Shown: positions 18,545 through 28,110 of the stretch, piece after piece
Position numbering within the stretch: the stretch's first letter is position 1
Layout of the letters: the number at the start of each line of letters is the position of its first letter
Source of the DNA: Lysobacter avium
GTDB taxonomy: Bacteria; Pseudomonadota; Gammaproteobacteria; Xanthomonadales; Xanthomonadaceae
NCBI RefSeq assembly: GCF_015209745.1
Contig: NZ_CP063657.1
Coordinates: 1,302,001-1,366,000, forward strand
DNA: 64,000 nucleotides
Direction of reading: 5' to 3'
Position numbers and translations under genes: made by a program
Notes under the pieces: model-generated
Databases searched by the model: none
Told to the model about the DNA's origin: nothing
Seen by the model: the letters and a program-made list of their open reading frames with translations, nothing else

Positions 18545-20050
18545 TCAGAACTGGGTGTCGCTGATATACACCGGTCGGGGTTCCCCCACGTCGGACGCGG
18601 CCTTGCTGGCGACAATCCTGCGGCGATCGCGCTGATCCTTGAACGCCATCGCCAGCGCGACAAGCACCACCAGCGAGATCAGGCTGAACCCGATGACCAC
18701 GGCCACCGACCATGACCATCGGGCGAGTGAAGCGAACACCGCCGCGGTGATCACCGCAATGCCCACCGAGGTCCCGACCCGTTGCCCGGTCTGCATGATC
18801 GCGCCCGAGCTCCCCGCATATTCCAACGGGACTTCGGCAAGCGTCAGTGTCTGGTTCGGACTGATCACCGCACCCTGGGCAATACCGATGAACGCGAGTG
18901 ACAGCATGAGCCACCAGACGCTGACGTCGAATCGCTCGTGCAGGAACACGACGGCGATGCTGGCGGCCAAGCCGAACAGGGCCAGGAACAGCCCGCCGAT
19001 CACGATCCTGCGACCGTAATGGTTCACACGGCGGCCGGACCAGTGCGCCGCGTAGGCCGAGAGCAGCGCACTGGGAATCCCGAACAGTCCGGATTCGAAG
19101 GCGGTCTTCCCCTGGCCGTCCTGTACATACAGTGCGACCAGGACCCAGATGCTGGTCATGCCAGTGAAATAGAGGGTCATGATCGCGGTGCCATTGGTGA
19201 AGCTGCTGGTGCGGAAAATGTCCAAATCCACCATGGGCGTATGACCCAGGCGCGGGCAGCGCTGCTCCCAGCGGACCCAAAGCCAGACCAGGACGGCCCC
19301 GACCGGCAGCAGCCCCCACCAGAGCGCTGAAGCATTGGACTGCATGAAAGGATAGAGGATCGCCAGGAGCGCGAGTCCCAGAAGCACCGAACCGACCGGG
19401 TCCAATGACCACAGCCAGCTCGCGGGACGATCCGTTCCAGAGGCCGGCGCCGCTGGAGGCCGCCGGAACAGAGGCTTCGGGAACCACCTCATGCCCAGGA
19501 TGACGGCGATGATTCCGATCGGAACGTTCACAAGGAATGTCAGCCGCCAACCGAGTTCAGGCCCGCCTACGCCAATCAGGAATCCGCCGAGCACGGGGCC
19601 GATCGCCACCGAAACGCCAACCGCCGTTCCGAGGTAGCCGAAGGCCTTGCCGCGATCCTCCCCGCGGAAGTAGTGCTGGATCATCCCGATCACCTGCGGA
19701 CTGATCAGCCCCGAGCCGATCCCTTGGACGAACCGCGCCGCATTGAGCCAAGTCGCATCGGACGCGAATCCGGCGGCTACAGAGGAGAGAGTGAAGATGC
19801 CCACTCCCACCAGGAAAATTCCTCCTCGCCCGACGATGTCGCCCGCGCGCCCGGCGGCAACCAGGATGATCCCGAAGGTCAGCGCATACCCCGACAATAC
19901 CCACTGCAGGTCCGACTGGTCCGCATCCAGACCGACCTGGATGGAGGGCAGGGCGACGTTGACGATGCTCACGCCGATCAACGACATGAAGATCACGCCC
20001 AGCAGCACTGCCAGGATGCGCCAGCGGCTCGCGCCCTCTGCCTGGTCCAT
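18545..20050 (-). CDS. MFS drug exporter, DHA2 (14-TMS, EmrB/QacA-like) family
   Basis: A 501-residue permease with about 14 hydrophobic segments. It carries the DHA2 motif A region GRAGDIVGRGGIFLVG and the motif C-like GPVLGGFLIGVGGPELGWRLTFLVNVPIG, both characteristic of proton-driven multidrug exporters. The first in-frame start in the annotation-length frame is TTG at 20053, but ATG at 20050 shares one base with the stop of the upstream NAD(P)-binding gene (TGATG), so I use 20050. Partner membrane-fusion and outer-membrane genes are absent, which suggests single-component export. The substrate is unknown. Confidence 0.88.
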   Translation of the reverse strand: MDQAEGASRWRILAVLLGVIFMSLIGVSIVNVALPSIQVGLDADQSDLQWVLSGYALTFGIILVAAGRAGDIVGRGGIFLVGVGIFTLSSVAAGFASDATWLNAARFVQGIGSGLISPQVIGMIQHYFRGEDRGKAFGYLGTAVGVSVAIGPVLGGFLIGVGGPELGWRLTFLVNVPIGIIAVILGMRWFPKPLFRRPPAAPASGTDRPASWLWSLDPVGSVLLGLALLAILYPFMQSNASALWWGLLPVGAVLVWLWVRWEQRCPRLGHTPMVDLDIFRTSSFTNGTAIMTLYFTGMTSIWVLVALYVQDGQGKTAFESGLFGIPSALLSAYAAHWSGRRVNHYGRRIVIGGLFLALFGLAASIAVVFLHERFDVSVWWLMLSLAFIGIAQGAVISPNQTLTLAEVPLEYAGSSGAIMQTGQRVGTSVGIAVITAAVFASLARWSWSVAVVIGFSLISLVVLVALAMAFKDQRDRRRIVASKAASDVGEPRPVYISDTQF

Positions 20051-20688
20051 CAAATGGCGGCCACCGCTGCGGACACTGACGATGTACCCGAGAGCAGCTC
20101 GAACTGCTTGCCCCAGGTGTTGTTGGCGTCCAGCACCTGCAGCAGCACCGTGGCCACGTCATCGCGCGGGACCGTGCCGTGGCGGCCGAGATCGTTGGCG
20201 ATCTCGACCCTGCCGCTGCCCGCCTCGTCGCTGAGCGTGCCTGGGCGAACGATGGTGTAGCGCAGATCGCTCTGGCGAAGATGGTTGTCGGCGGCCTGCT
20301 TGGCACCGAGGTAATGCTGCAGGCCCTCGGGTCCTTGTTCCGGCGTGTCGGCGCCCATGGAGGACACCATCACGAATCGCTCGATGCCTGCCTTCTGCGC
20401 TGCATCGATGACTGCGATTGCGCCATCCCGGTCGACCGCATCGGTCTTCTCCGCGCCGCCCTTGCCGCCGGAACCCGCGGTGAAAATGATGGCATCGCAG
20501 CCATCCAGTGCGGTCTGGATATCGTCCTCCAGATCCGCCACCACGGTGGCATCGGCGCCAAGCTGCCGCAGCTCCGCCGCCTGCTTCGGGTCGCGGATCA
20601 TCGCCTGGCTTTGATGCGGGCCGGAGGCCATCTGCTGGATCAGCCGGCGGCCGATATTGCCGTTTGCACCGACGATGAGGACGCGCAT
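20050..20688 (-). CDS. NAD(P)H-binding atypical SDR (NmrA/YhfK-like)
   Basis: A 212-residue Rossmann protein. The N-terminal MRVLIVGANGNIGRRLI has the GxxGxxG dinucleotide loop. FTAGSGGKGGAEKTDAVDR and VMVSSMGADTPEQ mark an atypical short-chain dehydrogenase of the NAD(P)-binding/YwnB-like group, and YLGAKQAADNHLR gives a Yx3K-like pair. These proteins often sense or reduce, but substrates are rarely known. The start at 20688 has AAAGGAA upstream; a longer frame to 20835 has no support. It is coupled to the MFS exporter, hinting that it acts on or senses the exported compound. Confidence 0.85.
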   Translation of the reverse strand: MRVLIVGANGNIGRRLIQQMASGPHQSQAMIRDPKQAAELRQLGADATVVADLEDDIQTALDGCDAIIFTAGSGGKGGAEKTDAVDRDGAIAVIDAAQKAGIERFVMVSSMGADTPEQGPEGLQHYLGAKQAADNHLRQSDLRYTIVRPGTLSDEAGSGRVEIANDLGRHGTVPRDDVATVLLQVLDANNTWGKQFELLSGTSSVSAAVAAI

Positions 20689-20862
20689 GGGAGTTCCTTT
20701 GAGAAGTGGAGGACGGGCACTATTGCCCGTAACAGAGGCAGCCGGTGCCTGTTCTACGCCAACGGATGTCCAGCGCGCGTGTGCGACAACGCGTCGGGTC
20801 AGCGCAGGCGGCGAGGCTGCCGCTGGAACAGGCAATGGGTGGCGCGGCTCTTTATTGAACCC

Positions 20863-21465
20863 CTAGAGGTCGACCGGCAGCGCCTTCTCGACCCGCGCGA
20901 ACCACTCGCCATCCACCGGCACGAACATCGCGCAGGTCTCCATCGGTGCCTTGTAGATGTGGACCGATATCGCGATCGCGTTGCTGCTGCTGTTGCGGAT
21001 CGCGTGGTACTCGTGCGGCGGGATCAGACTGCCGGCACTGCCCGGGCCGGCGATCATTCCGCCGGTGCCGCGAAAGCGGAACCGCTCGCCGTCGCGTTCC
21101 AGCAACTCGTACTGGGTGATGTCCAGACCGCCCTGCCATACGCCTTCCACGCACCACAGGCCGCAGTGGTCGTGCACCGGGGTGCCCTGGCCGGGCCCCC
21201 AGGTCATCGCGACGACGCTGTAGCCGTGCTCCGTGCTGCGATAGATCTCGCGGCGCGCGTAGTGGCCTTCGATGGGCTCGGAGACGCAATCAGGCAGCTG
21301 GATCTCGCTGTCGGGGATGATGCTGGACAGAGCATTGCGCAGCGCCGCAGTGACCTGGTGTTCGTCGCCGCGGCTGACCGCGGCATCGAGCAGGGCGACG
21401 AGCTTGGCCCGGCCGGGAAACCTGATGGCGGGCGGGGTGATCTCGGGCAGCGCGTTTTCGTTCAT
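20863..21465 (-). CDS. Cysteine dioxygenase-like cupin (thiol dioxygenase)
   Basis: A 200-residue cupin of the cysteine dioxygenase / 3-mercaptopropionate dioxygenase group. The iron ligands can be placed at His98 and His100 (TPVHDHCGLWC) and His154 (HEYHAI), the 3-His site of thiol dioxygenases, which turn a thiol plus O2 into a sulfinic acid. Cys105 sits where CDO-type enzymes have a cross-link-prone cysteine, but I cannot assign the tyrosine partner. The substrate could be cysteine or 3-mercaptopropionate. It lies 72 bp downstream of metX on the same strand, so a link to sulfur amino-acid turnover is plausible. Confidence 0.83.
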   Translation of the reverse strand: MNENALPEITPPAIRFPGRAKLVALLDAAVSRGDEHQVTAALRNALSSIIPDSEIQLPDCVSEPIEGHYARREIYRSTEHGYSVVAMTWGPGQGTPVHDHCGLWCVEGVWQGGLDITQYELLERDGERFRFRGTGGMIAGPGSAGSLIPPHEYHAIRNSSSNAIAISVHIYKAPMETCAMFVPVDGEWFARVEKALPVDL

Positions 21466-21537
21466 CTGATTGATTCTACTGGATGGAATCGCGATCGCCC
21501 GTCCGCCGATTCCTGCGCGCGGTGCCGATCGCGCGGA

Positions 21538-22683
21538 TCACAGACTGTCGAAAAACGTGCGGATCGCAGGGCAGTAGCGATCGTAGTCCACCAGGAAGGC
21601 GTCGTGTCCTTGCGGCGATGGCATTGGCAGGCAATCGGCCGTCGCCCCACCTTCCCGCAGTCCGTCGGCGATCTCCATCTGCTGCTGCAGCGGGAACAGG
21701 ACGTCGGTTTGCGCGCCAATGGTCAACGCACGCTCGATGCGAATCGCCGCCAGGCCGGCACGGGTGTGCGCCTGGCTGGCCGCGCGATCGCCCACCTCGC
21801 GCTCCGCGCAGTGGTCGCCCAGGTCAAACCAGTCCATGGAGCGACTCAGGTACAGGTAGCAGTTGGGATCGAAATGACGGACGAAGCGGCGGGCGTGGGC
21901 TTCCAGATAGCTTTCCACCTGGAATTCCAGCCCGAAGGGCTCGTCGTCGGTCTGCTCGGAGTCCAGCCTGACCCGACCGAAGCGGCCATCCCATTCCAGT
22001 GCCGAGCGATAGGTGATAACGCCCAGCTTGCGCGCCATGCGCATGCCGGACTCCGGGTAGGCATCGTCGCTGTAATCGCCGCCGTTGAAGTTGGGATCCA
22101 GCCGGATTGCCTCGCGCTGCAAGGAGCGGATGGCGATCGACCACGGCAGTGCGCGGGCGGCGCCGGCGACGTTGAGATGGGTGGCGGCGATGCCGGGGTG
22201 TCGGATCAGCAACGACAGCGCGACCATTCCGCCCATCGAATTGCCGACCACGCAGGCCAGGCGGTCGATGCCCAGCGCGCGGACCACATGGGCGAGGGCG
22301 TCGGCGCCGTCCTCGATCGAGAGTTCGGGAAAATGGAAGCGATATGGCAGGCCCGTGTCGGGGTCGCTGGAGGCCGGTCCGGTGGATCCCTTGCAGCTGC
22401 CCAGCGGATTGGCGCAGATGACGAACCAGCGATCGGTATCGATCGGCTTGCCCGGGCCGACCATCGGCTCCCACCAGCCATCCGCCGGATTGGCCTCGGA
22501 CGAGGCCATGTGGGCATTGGGCGAGAGGCCGGGCGCAACCAGCACCGCGTTGTCGGCGGCGGCGTTGAGTTCGCCCCAGGTCTCGTAGGCAATCCGCGCA
22601 CCGTGCAGGCGGCCGCCGCGTTTCATCGGAAAGGGCGAGGGCAGGTCGATCCAGCGCGTGCCTGGCGGGATGAATTCGGTCAT
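21538..22683 (-). CDS. metX: Homoserine/serine O-acyltransferase, MetX family
   Basis: A 381-residue alpha/beta hydrolase of the MetX family. The nucleophile is Ser149 in GNSMGGM. SPNAHMASSE and NPLGSCKGSTGP are family blocks, and the C-terminal DVLFPLQQQ Asp and SPQGHDAFLVD His complete the triad. The family transfers an acetyl or succinyl group from CoA to homoserine (methionine synthesis) or, in xanthomonad enzymes described as serine O-succinyltransferases, to serine (cysteine synthesis). Because of the taxon I consider the succinyl- and serine-specific option real; sequence reading alone does not settle it. The gene starts only 10 bp after ccmI, an unusual place. Confidence 0.88.
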   Translation of the reverse strand: MTEFIPPGTRWIDLPSPFPMKRGGRLHGARIAYETWGELNAAADNAVLVAPGLSPNAHMASSEANPADGWWEPMVGPGKPIDTDRWFVICANPLGSCKGSTGPASSDPDTGLPYRFHFPELSIEDGADALAHVVRALGIDRLACVVGNSMGGMVALSLLIRHPGIAATHLNVAGAARALPWSIAIRSLQREAIRLDPNFNGGDYSDDAYPESGMRMARKLGVITYRSALEWDGRFGRVRLDSEQTDDEPFGLEFQVESYLEAHARRFVRHFDPNCYLYLSRSMDWFDLGDHCAEREVGDRAASQAHTRAGLAAIRIERALTIGAQTDVLFPLQQQMEIADGLREGGATADCLPMPSPQGHDAFLVDYDRYCPAIRTFFDSL

Positions 22684-22693
22684 AGCGTGGCCA

Positions 22694-23698
22694 CTACTTG
22701 ACCACCTGGTCGATCAGCAGCGCTGCGGCCACTTCGGGCCCGGCCTCGACCTCGACCGGCGCCGACTCGAAATCGCCGGGGCGTGCGCTGGCCTCGCCGC
22801 TGGCGGAAATGCGTGCGCTCAGGCGCACCTGCTCGAGCTCGGACAGCTTCATCGTCGGCATCAGGCTGTCGCTGTCGGTCAGGGTTACCGTGAGCGGGAA
22901 CGCACCGGCCTGCAGCTTCTTGACCGCGACCGGCACGGGGGACCCATTGGTCTGGCGGGCGATGACGAAGACGCTAGCGCCCTGCGGATACTGCATCGCC
23001 AGACGCGGGTCGAGCGATACGCTGACGGTGATGTTCACCGGCGACGCCGCGACGGGCGCCACCTCAGGCAGCGGTTCCATCCCGGCATCCAGTCGCGCGG
23101 CGTCGATCTGCGGACGCAGGCTGGCGGCCGTTGCAGCATCCACCTGGTCGAGCAGCGGTTCCCAGGTCGCGACCGCAGCGGCGGCGTCGCCGGCTTGGCG
23201 CTGGGCGATGCCGAGGAACCAGCGGGCGCGCTGGTGGTCGGGCTGCTGGGCGAGCGCGTGCTCCAGCATGCCGACCGAGGTGGCGTCGAAACGGCGGTCG
23301 GCGTGCGAGCGGGCGCGGACCTCGGCGGCTTCGGCCAGGATATCGGGATCATCGGGTGCCAGCTTCAACGCCCGGTCATAGGCCTGCATTGACTGCTCGA
23401 TATCATCTTGCGCAAGATGCGCGCGGGCAAGCAAGCGCCAGCCTTCCACCTGGTTCGGGTCGCGGGCCAGCTCGGCCTCCAGTTGACCGACCGCGTCAGC
23501 CAGCGTCTCCGGCGCGGTGCGCTGCAGCGGATCCAGAGCGCGCGGGGTGCCAACGACCGAATAAATCAGCCCCGCGCTGGTCACCAGCAGCACCGCCAGG
23601 GCAATGCCTGGCAGCGGACGGCTGCGCCACAGTGGTCGCAACACCCACAGCATCACCGCCAGTGCCATTGCCATCCCGGCGATCACGAAAACAGTCAT
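22694..23698 (-). CDS. ccmI: Cytochrome c biogenesis protein CcmI (TPR domain)
   Basis: A 334-residue protein with two N-terminal membrane helices (residues 1-20 and about 33-50) joined by a basic loop, then TPR repeats in the periplasm (VEGWRLLARAHLAQDDIEQS, DDPDILAEAAEVRA) and a C-terminal beta-rich domain (ITVSVSLDPRLAMQYPQGA). CcmI chaperones apocytochrome c and hands it to the CcmF/H heme lyase. The ATG at 23698 has AGGAG 5 nt upstream and shares one base with the ccmH stop; a GTG start at 23704 is possible. It is the last ccm gene before metX. Confidence 0.92.
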   Translation of the reverse strand: MTVFVIAGMAMALAVMLWVLRPLWRSRPLPGIALAVLLVTSAGLIYSVVGTPRALDPLQRTAPETLADAVGQLEAELARDPNQVEGWRLLARAHLAQDDIEQSMQAYDRALKLAPDDPDILAEAAEVRARSHADRRFDATSVGMLEHALAQQPDHQRARWFLGIAQRQAGDAAAAVATWEPLLDQVDAATAASLRPQIDAARLDAGMEPLPEVAPVAASPVNITVSVSLDPRLAMQYPQGASVFVIARQTNGSPVPVAVKKLQAGAFPLTVTLTDSDSLMPTMKLSELEQVRLSARISASGEASARPGDFESAPVEVEAGPEVAAALLIDQVVK

Positions 23699-24171
23699 CA
23701 CCACTCCTGGTCTTCATCAACGGCGGCGGTGGCTTTTATGCTGTCGGGGGGTCCAGCAGCTGCCATCCGAGAATGCCGCCGGACCACGTTGACCACGACC
23801 ACTGCCCCGGCCAGCAGCACCAGGGCCGGGCCGAACCAGAGCAACCAGGTCTTGGTGTCCATCCGCGGCCGGTACAGCACGAACTCGCCATACCGCGCCA
23901 CCAGGTAGTCCTTGACCTCCGCGTTCGACTTGCCCTGGCGCATCAGCGTCAGCACCTCGTGGCGCAGGTCCTGGGCGATGGCCGCATTGGAGTCGGCCAG
24001 CGACTGGTTCTGGCATTTGACGCAGCGCAACTCGCCGGCAAGGTCGTGGAAGCGGTCGGCTTCGGCCTGGTCGGTGAACTGCATCGGCGAGGGGTCCCTG
24101 ACCGCCTGCGCGACGGCCAACGCCGGCAACAGCAGGGCGAGCAGCAATATCAGCGGCCAGGATCGCCTCAT
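23698..24171 (-). CDS. ccmH: Cytochrome c biogenesis thiol oxidoreductase CcmH
   Basis: A 157-residue periplasmic protein with a cleaved or anchoring N-terminal signal, the family motif LRCVKCQNQS (Cys50, Cys53), a three-helix bundle, and a C-terminal membrane helix (WLLWFGPALVLLAGAVVVVNVV). The two cysteines reduce the CxxCH of apocytochromes, in relay with CcmG. It lacks the TPR half found in E. coli CcmH, which here is the separate ccmI. It overlaps ccmG by 4 nt. Confidence 0.95.
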   Translation of the reverse strand: MRRSWPLILLLALLLPALAVAQAVRDPSPMQFTDQAEADRFHDLAGELRCVKCQNQSLADSNAAIAQDLRHEVLTLMRQGKSNAEVKDYLVARYGEFVLYRPRMDTKTWLLWFGPALVLLAGAVVVVNVVRRHSRMAAAGPPDSIKATAAVDEDQEW

Positions 24172-24731
24172 GATTCAGCGTCCATGCGATCGAGCAGGGG
24201 GATGACCTCGTCGTCGAGGATCTGCTGGGTCACGGTGCCAACGTGCTTCCAGCGAACCACGCCCTTGGCGTCGACCAGGAAGGTCTCCGGGGCGCCGTAG
24301 ATACCCCAGTCCAGCGCGGTCTCGCCGCTGTAGTCGGCCAGCACCACGAAGTAGAGGTTGCCGAACTGCTCCAGCCAGCGCAGTGCGTCTTCGCGTTCGT
24401 CCTTGAGGTTGTAGCCAACCACGCGCACGCGTTTGGTTTCGGCAAATCTGGTGAGCACCGGATGCTCGACCCGGCATTCGGGGCACCAGCTGCCCCAGAC
24501 GTTCATCAGGTACGGCTCGCCCAGCAGTTCCCTGGATGAGATCCGGTAGGACGCGTCGTGCAGTACGGGCAGGTCGAACGTCGGGGCTGACTTGCCGATC
24601 AATGGCGAGGGCAGGGCTTCTCGATCCTGACTGCGGCTCAGAATCACGCCCGCCAGCAGGAGGGCGCCAATGGCCGCAGCCGCCAGCAGCGGCACCCAGC
24701 GCGAGAAGGTCGATTTTTCGATGGGAGTCAT
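24168..24731 (-). CDS. ccmG: Periplasmic thioredoxin-like CcmG/DsbE
   Basis: A 187-residue membrane-anchored thioredoxin fold. A hydrophobic helix (residues 12-32) is followed by NVWGSWCPECRVEHPVL with active-site Cys83 and Cys86, and LDWGIYGAPETFLVD carrying the cis-Pro loop typical of DsbE. It keeps CcmH and the apocytochrome thiols reduced before heme attachment, drawing electrons from DsbD/CcdA. It overlaps ccmF by 4 nt (ATGA), so it is tightly coupled in the ccm operon. Confidence 0.95.
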   Translation of the reverse strand: MTPIEKSTFSRWVPLLAAAAIGALLLAGVILSRSQDREALPSPLIGKSAPTFDLPVLHDASYRISSRELLGEPYLMNVWGSWCPECRVEHPVLTRFAETKRVRVVGYNLKDEREDALRWLEQFGNLYFVVLADYSGETALDWGIYGAPETFLVDAKGVVRWKHVGTVTQQILDDEVIPLLDRMDAES

Positions 24732-26668
24732 GGCGTGGCCTCGGGTCGGGCAGCAGGCGGCGCAGGCCGGCGGAATCGTTTGTCGGAGGCCGATACCAAG
24801 CCGCCAAGCATCATCAGCAGCGCGCCGGCCCAGATCCAGCGTACGAACGGCTTGACCTGCATCCGCAGCGCCCAGGCGTCGTTGCCCAGCGACTCGCCGA
24901 TTGCGACGTAGAGGTCGCGGGTGACGCCGCTGACGATCGCCGCCTCCGTCATGACTTCGCCGCCGCTGGCATAGGTGCGTTTCTCGGGGTGCAGCTCGGC
25001 AAGCGGCTTGCCGTCCTTGAACGCGTGCACGGTGGCGTAGCTGGCGGTGTAGTTCGGGCCCTGGCGCATGTCCACGCCGTCGAAGCGGAATGCGTAGTGG
25101 CCCAACTCCACGGTCGCGCCCGCCTTGACCGCCACTTCCTTCTGCTGCTCCAGGCCTTCAACCAGCAGTGCGCCGACCAGGAACACCGCCACGCCCAGAT
25201 GGGCCAGGGTCATGCCCAGCATTTCGGCGGTCATGCGCGTCTTGGCGCCCTTGTAGCGGGACCACACGAAACGCAGCGTTCCCAGCCCCACCCAGGCGGC
25301 GCCGAAGATGCCCGCGGCCACCTTCCAGCGACCCTGCGGTGCAAGGAAGAATGCGGCCACGCCGGCCACCAGCGCGACGAGCAGCCACGGCGCGAGCATC
25401 GCCATCACCCGCGATGGCTGGTCACGCTGCCAGCGCGTCAGCGGCCCGAAGGGCAGCAGCAACACGATCGGCGCCATCAACAGGATGAACAACAAGGCGA
25501 AGTAGGGCGGCCCCACCGAGATCTTGCCCAGATCCAGAGCGTCGGCCAGCAGCGGGTACAGCGTGCCCAGCAGCACCATCGCGCAGGCCGTCGCCAGCAG
25601 CAGGTTGTTGGCCAGCAGCAGGGTTTCCCGCGAATAGACCGCAAACGGCTTGTCGTGATGGATTCCCGGCGCACGGATGGCGTAGAGCACCAGCGAGCCG
25701 CCGATCACTATGCCCAGGAAGATCAGGATGAAAAGACCACGCGCCGGATCGGCGGCGAAGGCATGCACGCTGGTCAGCACGCCGGAGCGCACCAGGAAGG
25801 TACCCAGCAGCGAGAGCGAGAAACTGGCAATCGCCAGCAGCAGGGTCCAGCCGCGGAAGCTGCCGCGTTTCTCGGTAACGGCCTGGGAGTGCAACAGCGC
25901 GGCGCCGGCCAGCCACGGCATGAAGCTCGCGTTCTCGACCGGATCCCAGAACCACCAGCCACCCCAGCCGAGCTCGTAATACGCCCACCAGCTGCCCAGC
26001 GCGATGCCCAGGGTAAGGAATGACCAGGCGACGTTGGTCCACGGCCGGGTCCAGCGCACCCAGCGCGTGTCGACCTTGCCGTCCAGCAGCGCGGCGATGG
26101 CGAAGGAGAACGGCACGGCAAAGCCCACGTAACCGATGTACAGCATCGGCGGATGGATGATCATCCCCGGGTCCTGCAGCAGCGGGTTGAGGTCGCGGCC
26201 TTCCATCGCGGCAGGCAGCAGCCGCTCGAACGGGTTGCTGGTGAAGATCAGGAAGGCGAGGAAGCCCAGGCTGACAATGCCCATTACCCCGAGCACGCGG
26301 GCGACCACCTCCGCCGGCAGGCGCTGGGAGAACTTCGCTACCGCGCCCGTCCACAGGGTCAGCACCGTCGCCCACATCAGCAGCGAGCCCTCGTGCGCGC
26401 CCCAGACCGCCGTGTAGCGGTAGCCCAGCGGCAGCAGCGAATTGGAGTTTTCCGCCACGTACCGCAGCGAGAAGTCCTGCATGACGAAACCGATCGTCAG
26501 GACCACGAACGCAAACCCCACCAGCACCATCTGCGCGTAGGCCGCCGGCCGGGCCACGGCCATCCAGGTGTGGATGCCGCGGTGCGCGCCGATCAGTGGC
26601 AGCGCGGCCTGCAGCGCAGCGACAAGCAGGGCGAGAATCAGGGCGAGTTGGCCCAGCTCCGGCAGCAT
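24728..26668 (-). CDS. ccmF: Cytochrome c heme lyase CcmF
   Basis: A 646-residue polytopic membrane protein with about 15 hydrophobic segments. The tryptophan-rich WWD heme-handling segment GGWWFWDPVENASFMPWL lies at about residues 226-244. Conserved periplasmic histidines flank it, for example in GYRYTAVWGAHEGSLLMWA. A large periplasmic domain precedes the final helix. CcmF accepts heme from holo-CcmE and, with CcmH and CcmI, ligates it to apocytochrome c. It lies 2 bp after ccmE. Confidence 0.95.
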   Translation of the reverse strand: MLPELGQLALILALLVAALQAALPLIGAHRGIHTWMAVARPAAYAQMVLVGFAFVVLTIGFVMQDFSLRYVAENSNSLLPLGYRYTAVWGAHEGSLLMWATVLTLWTGAVAKFSQRLPAEVVARVLGVMGIVSLGFLAFLIFTSNPFERLLPAAMEGRDLNPLLQDPGMIIHPPMLYIGYVGFAVPFSFAIAALLDGKVDTRWVRWTRPWTNVAWSFLTLGIALGSWWAYYELGWGGWWFWDPVENASFMPWLAGAALLHSQAVTEKRGSFRGWTLLLAIASFSLSLLGTFLVRSGVLTSVHAFAADPARGLFILIFLGIVIGGSLVLYAIRAPGIHHDKPFAVYSRETLLLANNLLLATACAMVLLGTLYPLLADALDLGKISVGPPYFALLFILLMAPIVLLLPFGPLTRWQRDQPSRVMAMLAPWLLVALVAGVAAFFLAPQGRWKVAAGIFGAAWVGLGTLRFVWSRYKGAKTRMTAEMLGMTLAHLGVAVFLVGALLVEGLEQQKEVAVKAGATVELGHYAFRFDGVDMRQGPNYTASYATVHAFKDGKPLAELHPEKRTYASGGEVMTEAAIVSGVTRDLYVAIGESLGNDAWALRMQVKPFVRWIWAGALLMMLGGLVSASDKRFRRPAPPAARPEATP

Positions 26669-26670
26669 GC

Positions 26671-27141
26671 CTACGGCCCCGCCGGGGTATCGACGTCGTG
26701 TTTCTGGTGGGCGATCCCCATCTTGTCGGCCACTTCCTTGGGCATGTAGGTCTCGTCGTGCTTGGCCAGCACCTGCTCGGCGACGAAGCGGTCGCCCTCC
26801 ATCCTGCCGGTGACGATCACCGCCTGGTTCTCACGGAACAGGTCCGGGAGGATGCCGGTGTACACGACCGGCATTTCGGCGTCGCCGTCGGTCACGCTGA
26901 AGTGCGAGTCCAGCGAGCCGTCGGTGCGCTTCAGCGAGCCTTCCGCGACCATGCCGCCGAGGCGGAACCGGGCCTGGCCGGATGAGACGTCCGCGCCGGC
27001 CTCGCCGGTGATCACCTCGTTGGGTGTGTAGAGATAGGCGACGTTGCGCTGCAGCGCCATGGCCACCAGTGAAGCGGCAATGGCGGCGGCGACGACAAGG
27101 GCAAGCACCCACATCAGGCGGCGGCGGCGAATAGGATTCAT
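26671..27141 (-). CDS. ccmE: Heme chaperone CcmE
   Basis: A 156-residue protein with a basic start, one membrane helix ([21 protein letters not shown]) and an OB-fold domain in the periplasm. His128 in [10 protein letters not shown] is the residue that binds heme covalently, and Tyr132 is its usual axial partner. It carries heme from CcmC to CcmF. The frame is open to 27447 but the start MNPIRRRR at 27141 fits the family and overlaps the ccmD stop by 4 nt. Confidence 0.95.
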   Translation of the reverse strand: MNPIRRRRLMWVLALVVAAAIAASLVAMALQRNVAYLYTPNEVITGEAGADVSSGQARFRLGGMVAEGSLKRTDGSLDSHFSVTDGDAEMPVVYTGILPDLFRENQAVIVTGRMEGDRFVAEQVLAKHDETYMPKEVADKMGIAHQKHDVDTPAGP

Positions 27142-27323
27142 CGGATCAACTCGTTGGAAACGGAGGGCGGCACCGGATGCGCGCGGGCAGCGGCCTGGCG
27201 CGCGACACGGCGCCGTGCGTTGCGCAACTCCCTGCGCACCTGCAGCCAGCTGGCAAGGAATTCCCCGCCCAGCACGACCACGAACACCGCGTAGGCGGCA
27301 ACGACATAGCCCAGGTAGCTCAT
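27138..27323 (-). CDS. ccmD: Heme exporter accessory protein CcmD
   Basis: A 61-residue small membrane protein with one helix ([25 protein letters not shown]) followed by a basic tail ([14 protein letters not shown]), the usual CcmD layout. It helps release holo-CcmE from the CcmABC complex. It overlaps ccmC and ccmE by 4 nt each (ATGA), which fixes its start at 27323 although a longer frame exists. No separate Shine-Dalgarno is evident, as expected for coupled translation. Confidence 0.93.
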   Translation of the reverse strand: MSYLGYVVAAYAVFVVVLGGEFLASWLQVRRELRNARRRVARQAAARAHPVPPSVSNELIR

Positions 27324-28105
27324 GGCGATATACCCGGGGCGGAGTGCGGATTTTCGCCGGTCGAACCGGAGGCCAGCGCGGCGACCCAGGCCTTGCCGGA
27401 CTCGCGGCGCAGGTTGTCGGCGCGGGCACGCACGAGCAGCGCGCCAATGAACCACAGCTTGGTACCGACCAGCATCCAGATCAGCGGCTGCAGCATGCTC
27501 GGGTCCATCGTCGACTCGCCCAGCAGGCGGATCGTCTGCCCCTGGTGCAGCGAGTTCCACCACACCACCGAGTAGCGGATGATCGGCAGCAACACCACGC
27601 CTACAATCGCCAGGAGCCCGGCGGCGCGCGCGGCACTGCGGCGGTCGTCAATCGCGTTGTACAGCCCGATGACGCCCAGATACAGGAACAGCAGGATCAG
27701 CTGCGTGGTCAGGCGTGGATCCCAGTCCCACCAGGTGCCCCACATCGGCTTGCCCCAGATCGCACCGGTCAGCAGCGTGATGAGGGTAAAACCGGCACCG
27801 ATCGGCGCACAGGCCATCGCCAGGATCTCGCACAGCTTGATCCGCCAGATCAGCGCGATCGCGGCGTAGATCGCCATCAGGCCGAACACTGCCAGGCTCA
27901 TCCAGGCGGCCGGCACGTGGATATAGAGGATGCGGAAGCTGTCGCCCTGCTGGTAGTCGGCCGGCACGGTGAACAGGGCGCCATACACGCCCCACCCGAT
28001 TACCAGCAGGCCCAGCCCGTACGCCCACGGCGCCCAACGGGCTGCGAAACGGTCGAAGGTGGGAGGCGAGCCGAGTTTGTGGAACCACAGGACGATGGGA
28101 TTCAT
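27320..28105 (-). CDS. ccmC: Heme-handling protein CcmC
   Basis: A 261-residue membrane protein with six predicted helices. It carries the WWD motif [16 protein letters not shown] at about residues 122-138 and a conserved histidine in [11 protein letters not shown] before it and another in NSLHQGQT after it. CcmC loads heme onto CcmE in the periplasm. The start at 28105 ([15 protein letters not shown]) is 5 bp from the ccmB stop; the upstream extension of the frame is shadow. It overlaps ccmD by 4 nt. Confidence 0.95.
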   Translation of the reverse strand: MNPIVLWFHKLGSPPTFDRFAARWAPWAYGLGLLVIGWGVYGALFTVPADYQQGDSFRILYIHVPAAWMSLAVFGLMAIYAAIALIWRIKLCEILAMACAPIGAGFTLITLLTGAIWGKPMWGTWWDWDPRLTTQLILLFLYLGVIGLYNAIDDRRSAARAAGLLAIVGVVLLPIIRYSVVWWNSLHQGQTIRLLGESTMDPSMLQPLIWMLVGTKLWFIGALLVRARADNLRRESGKAWVAALASGSTGENPHSAPGISP

Positions 28106-28110
28106 ATGCC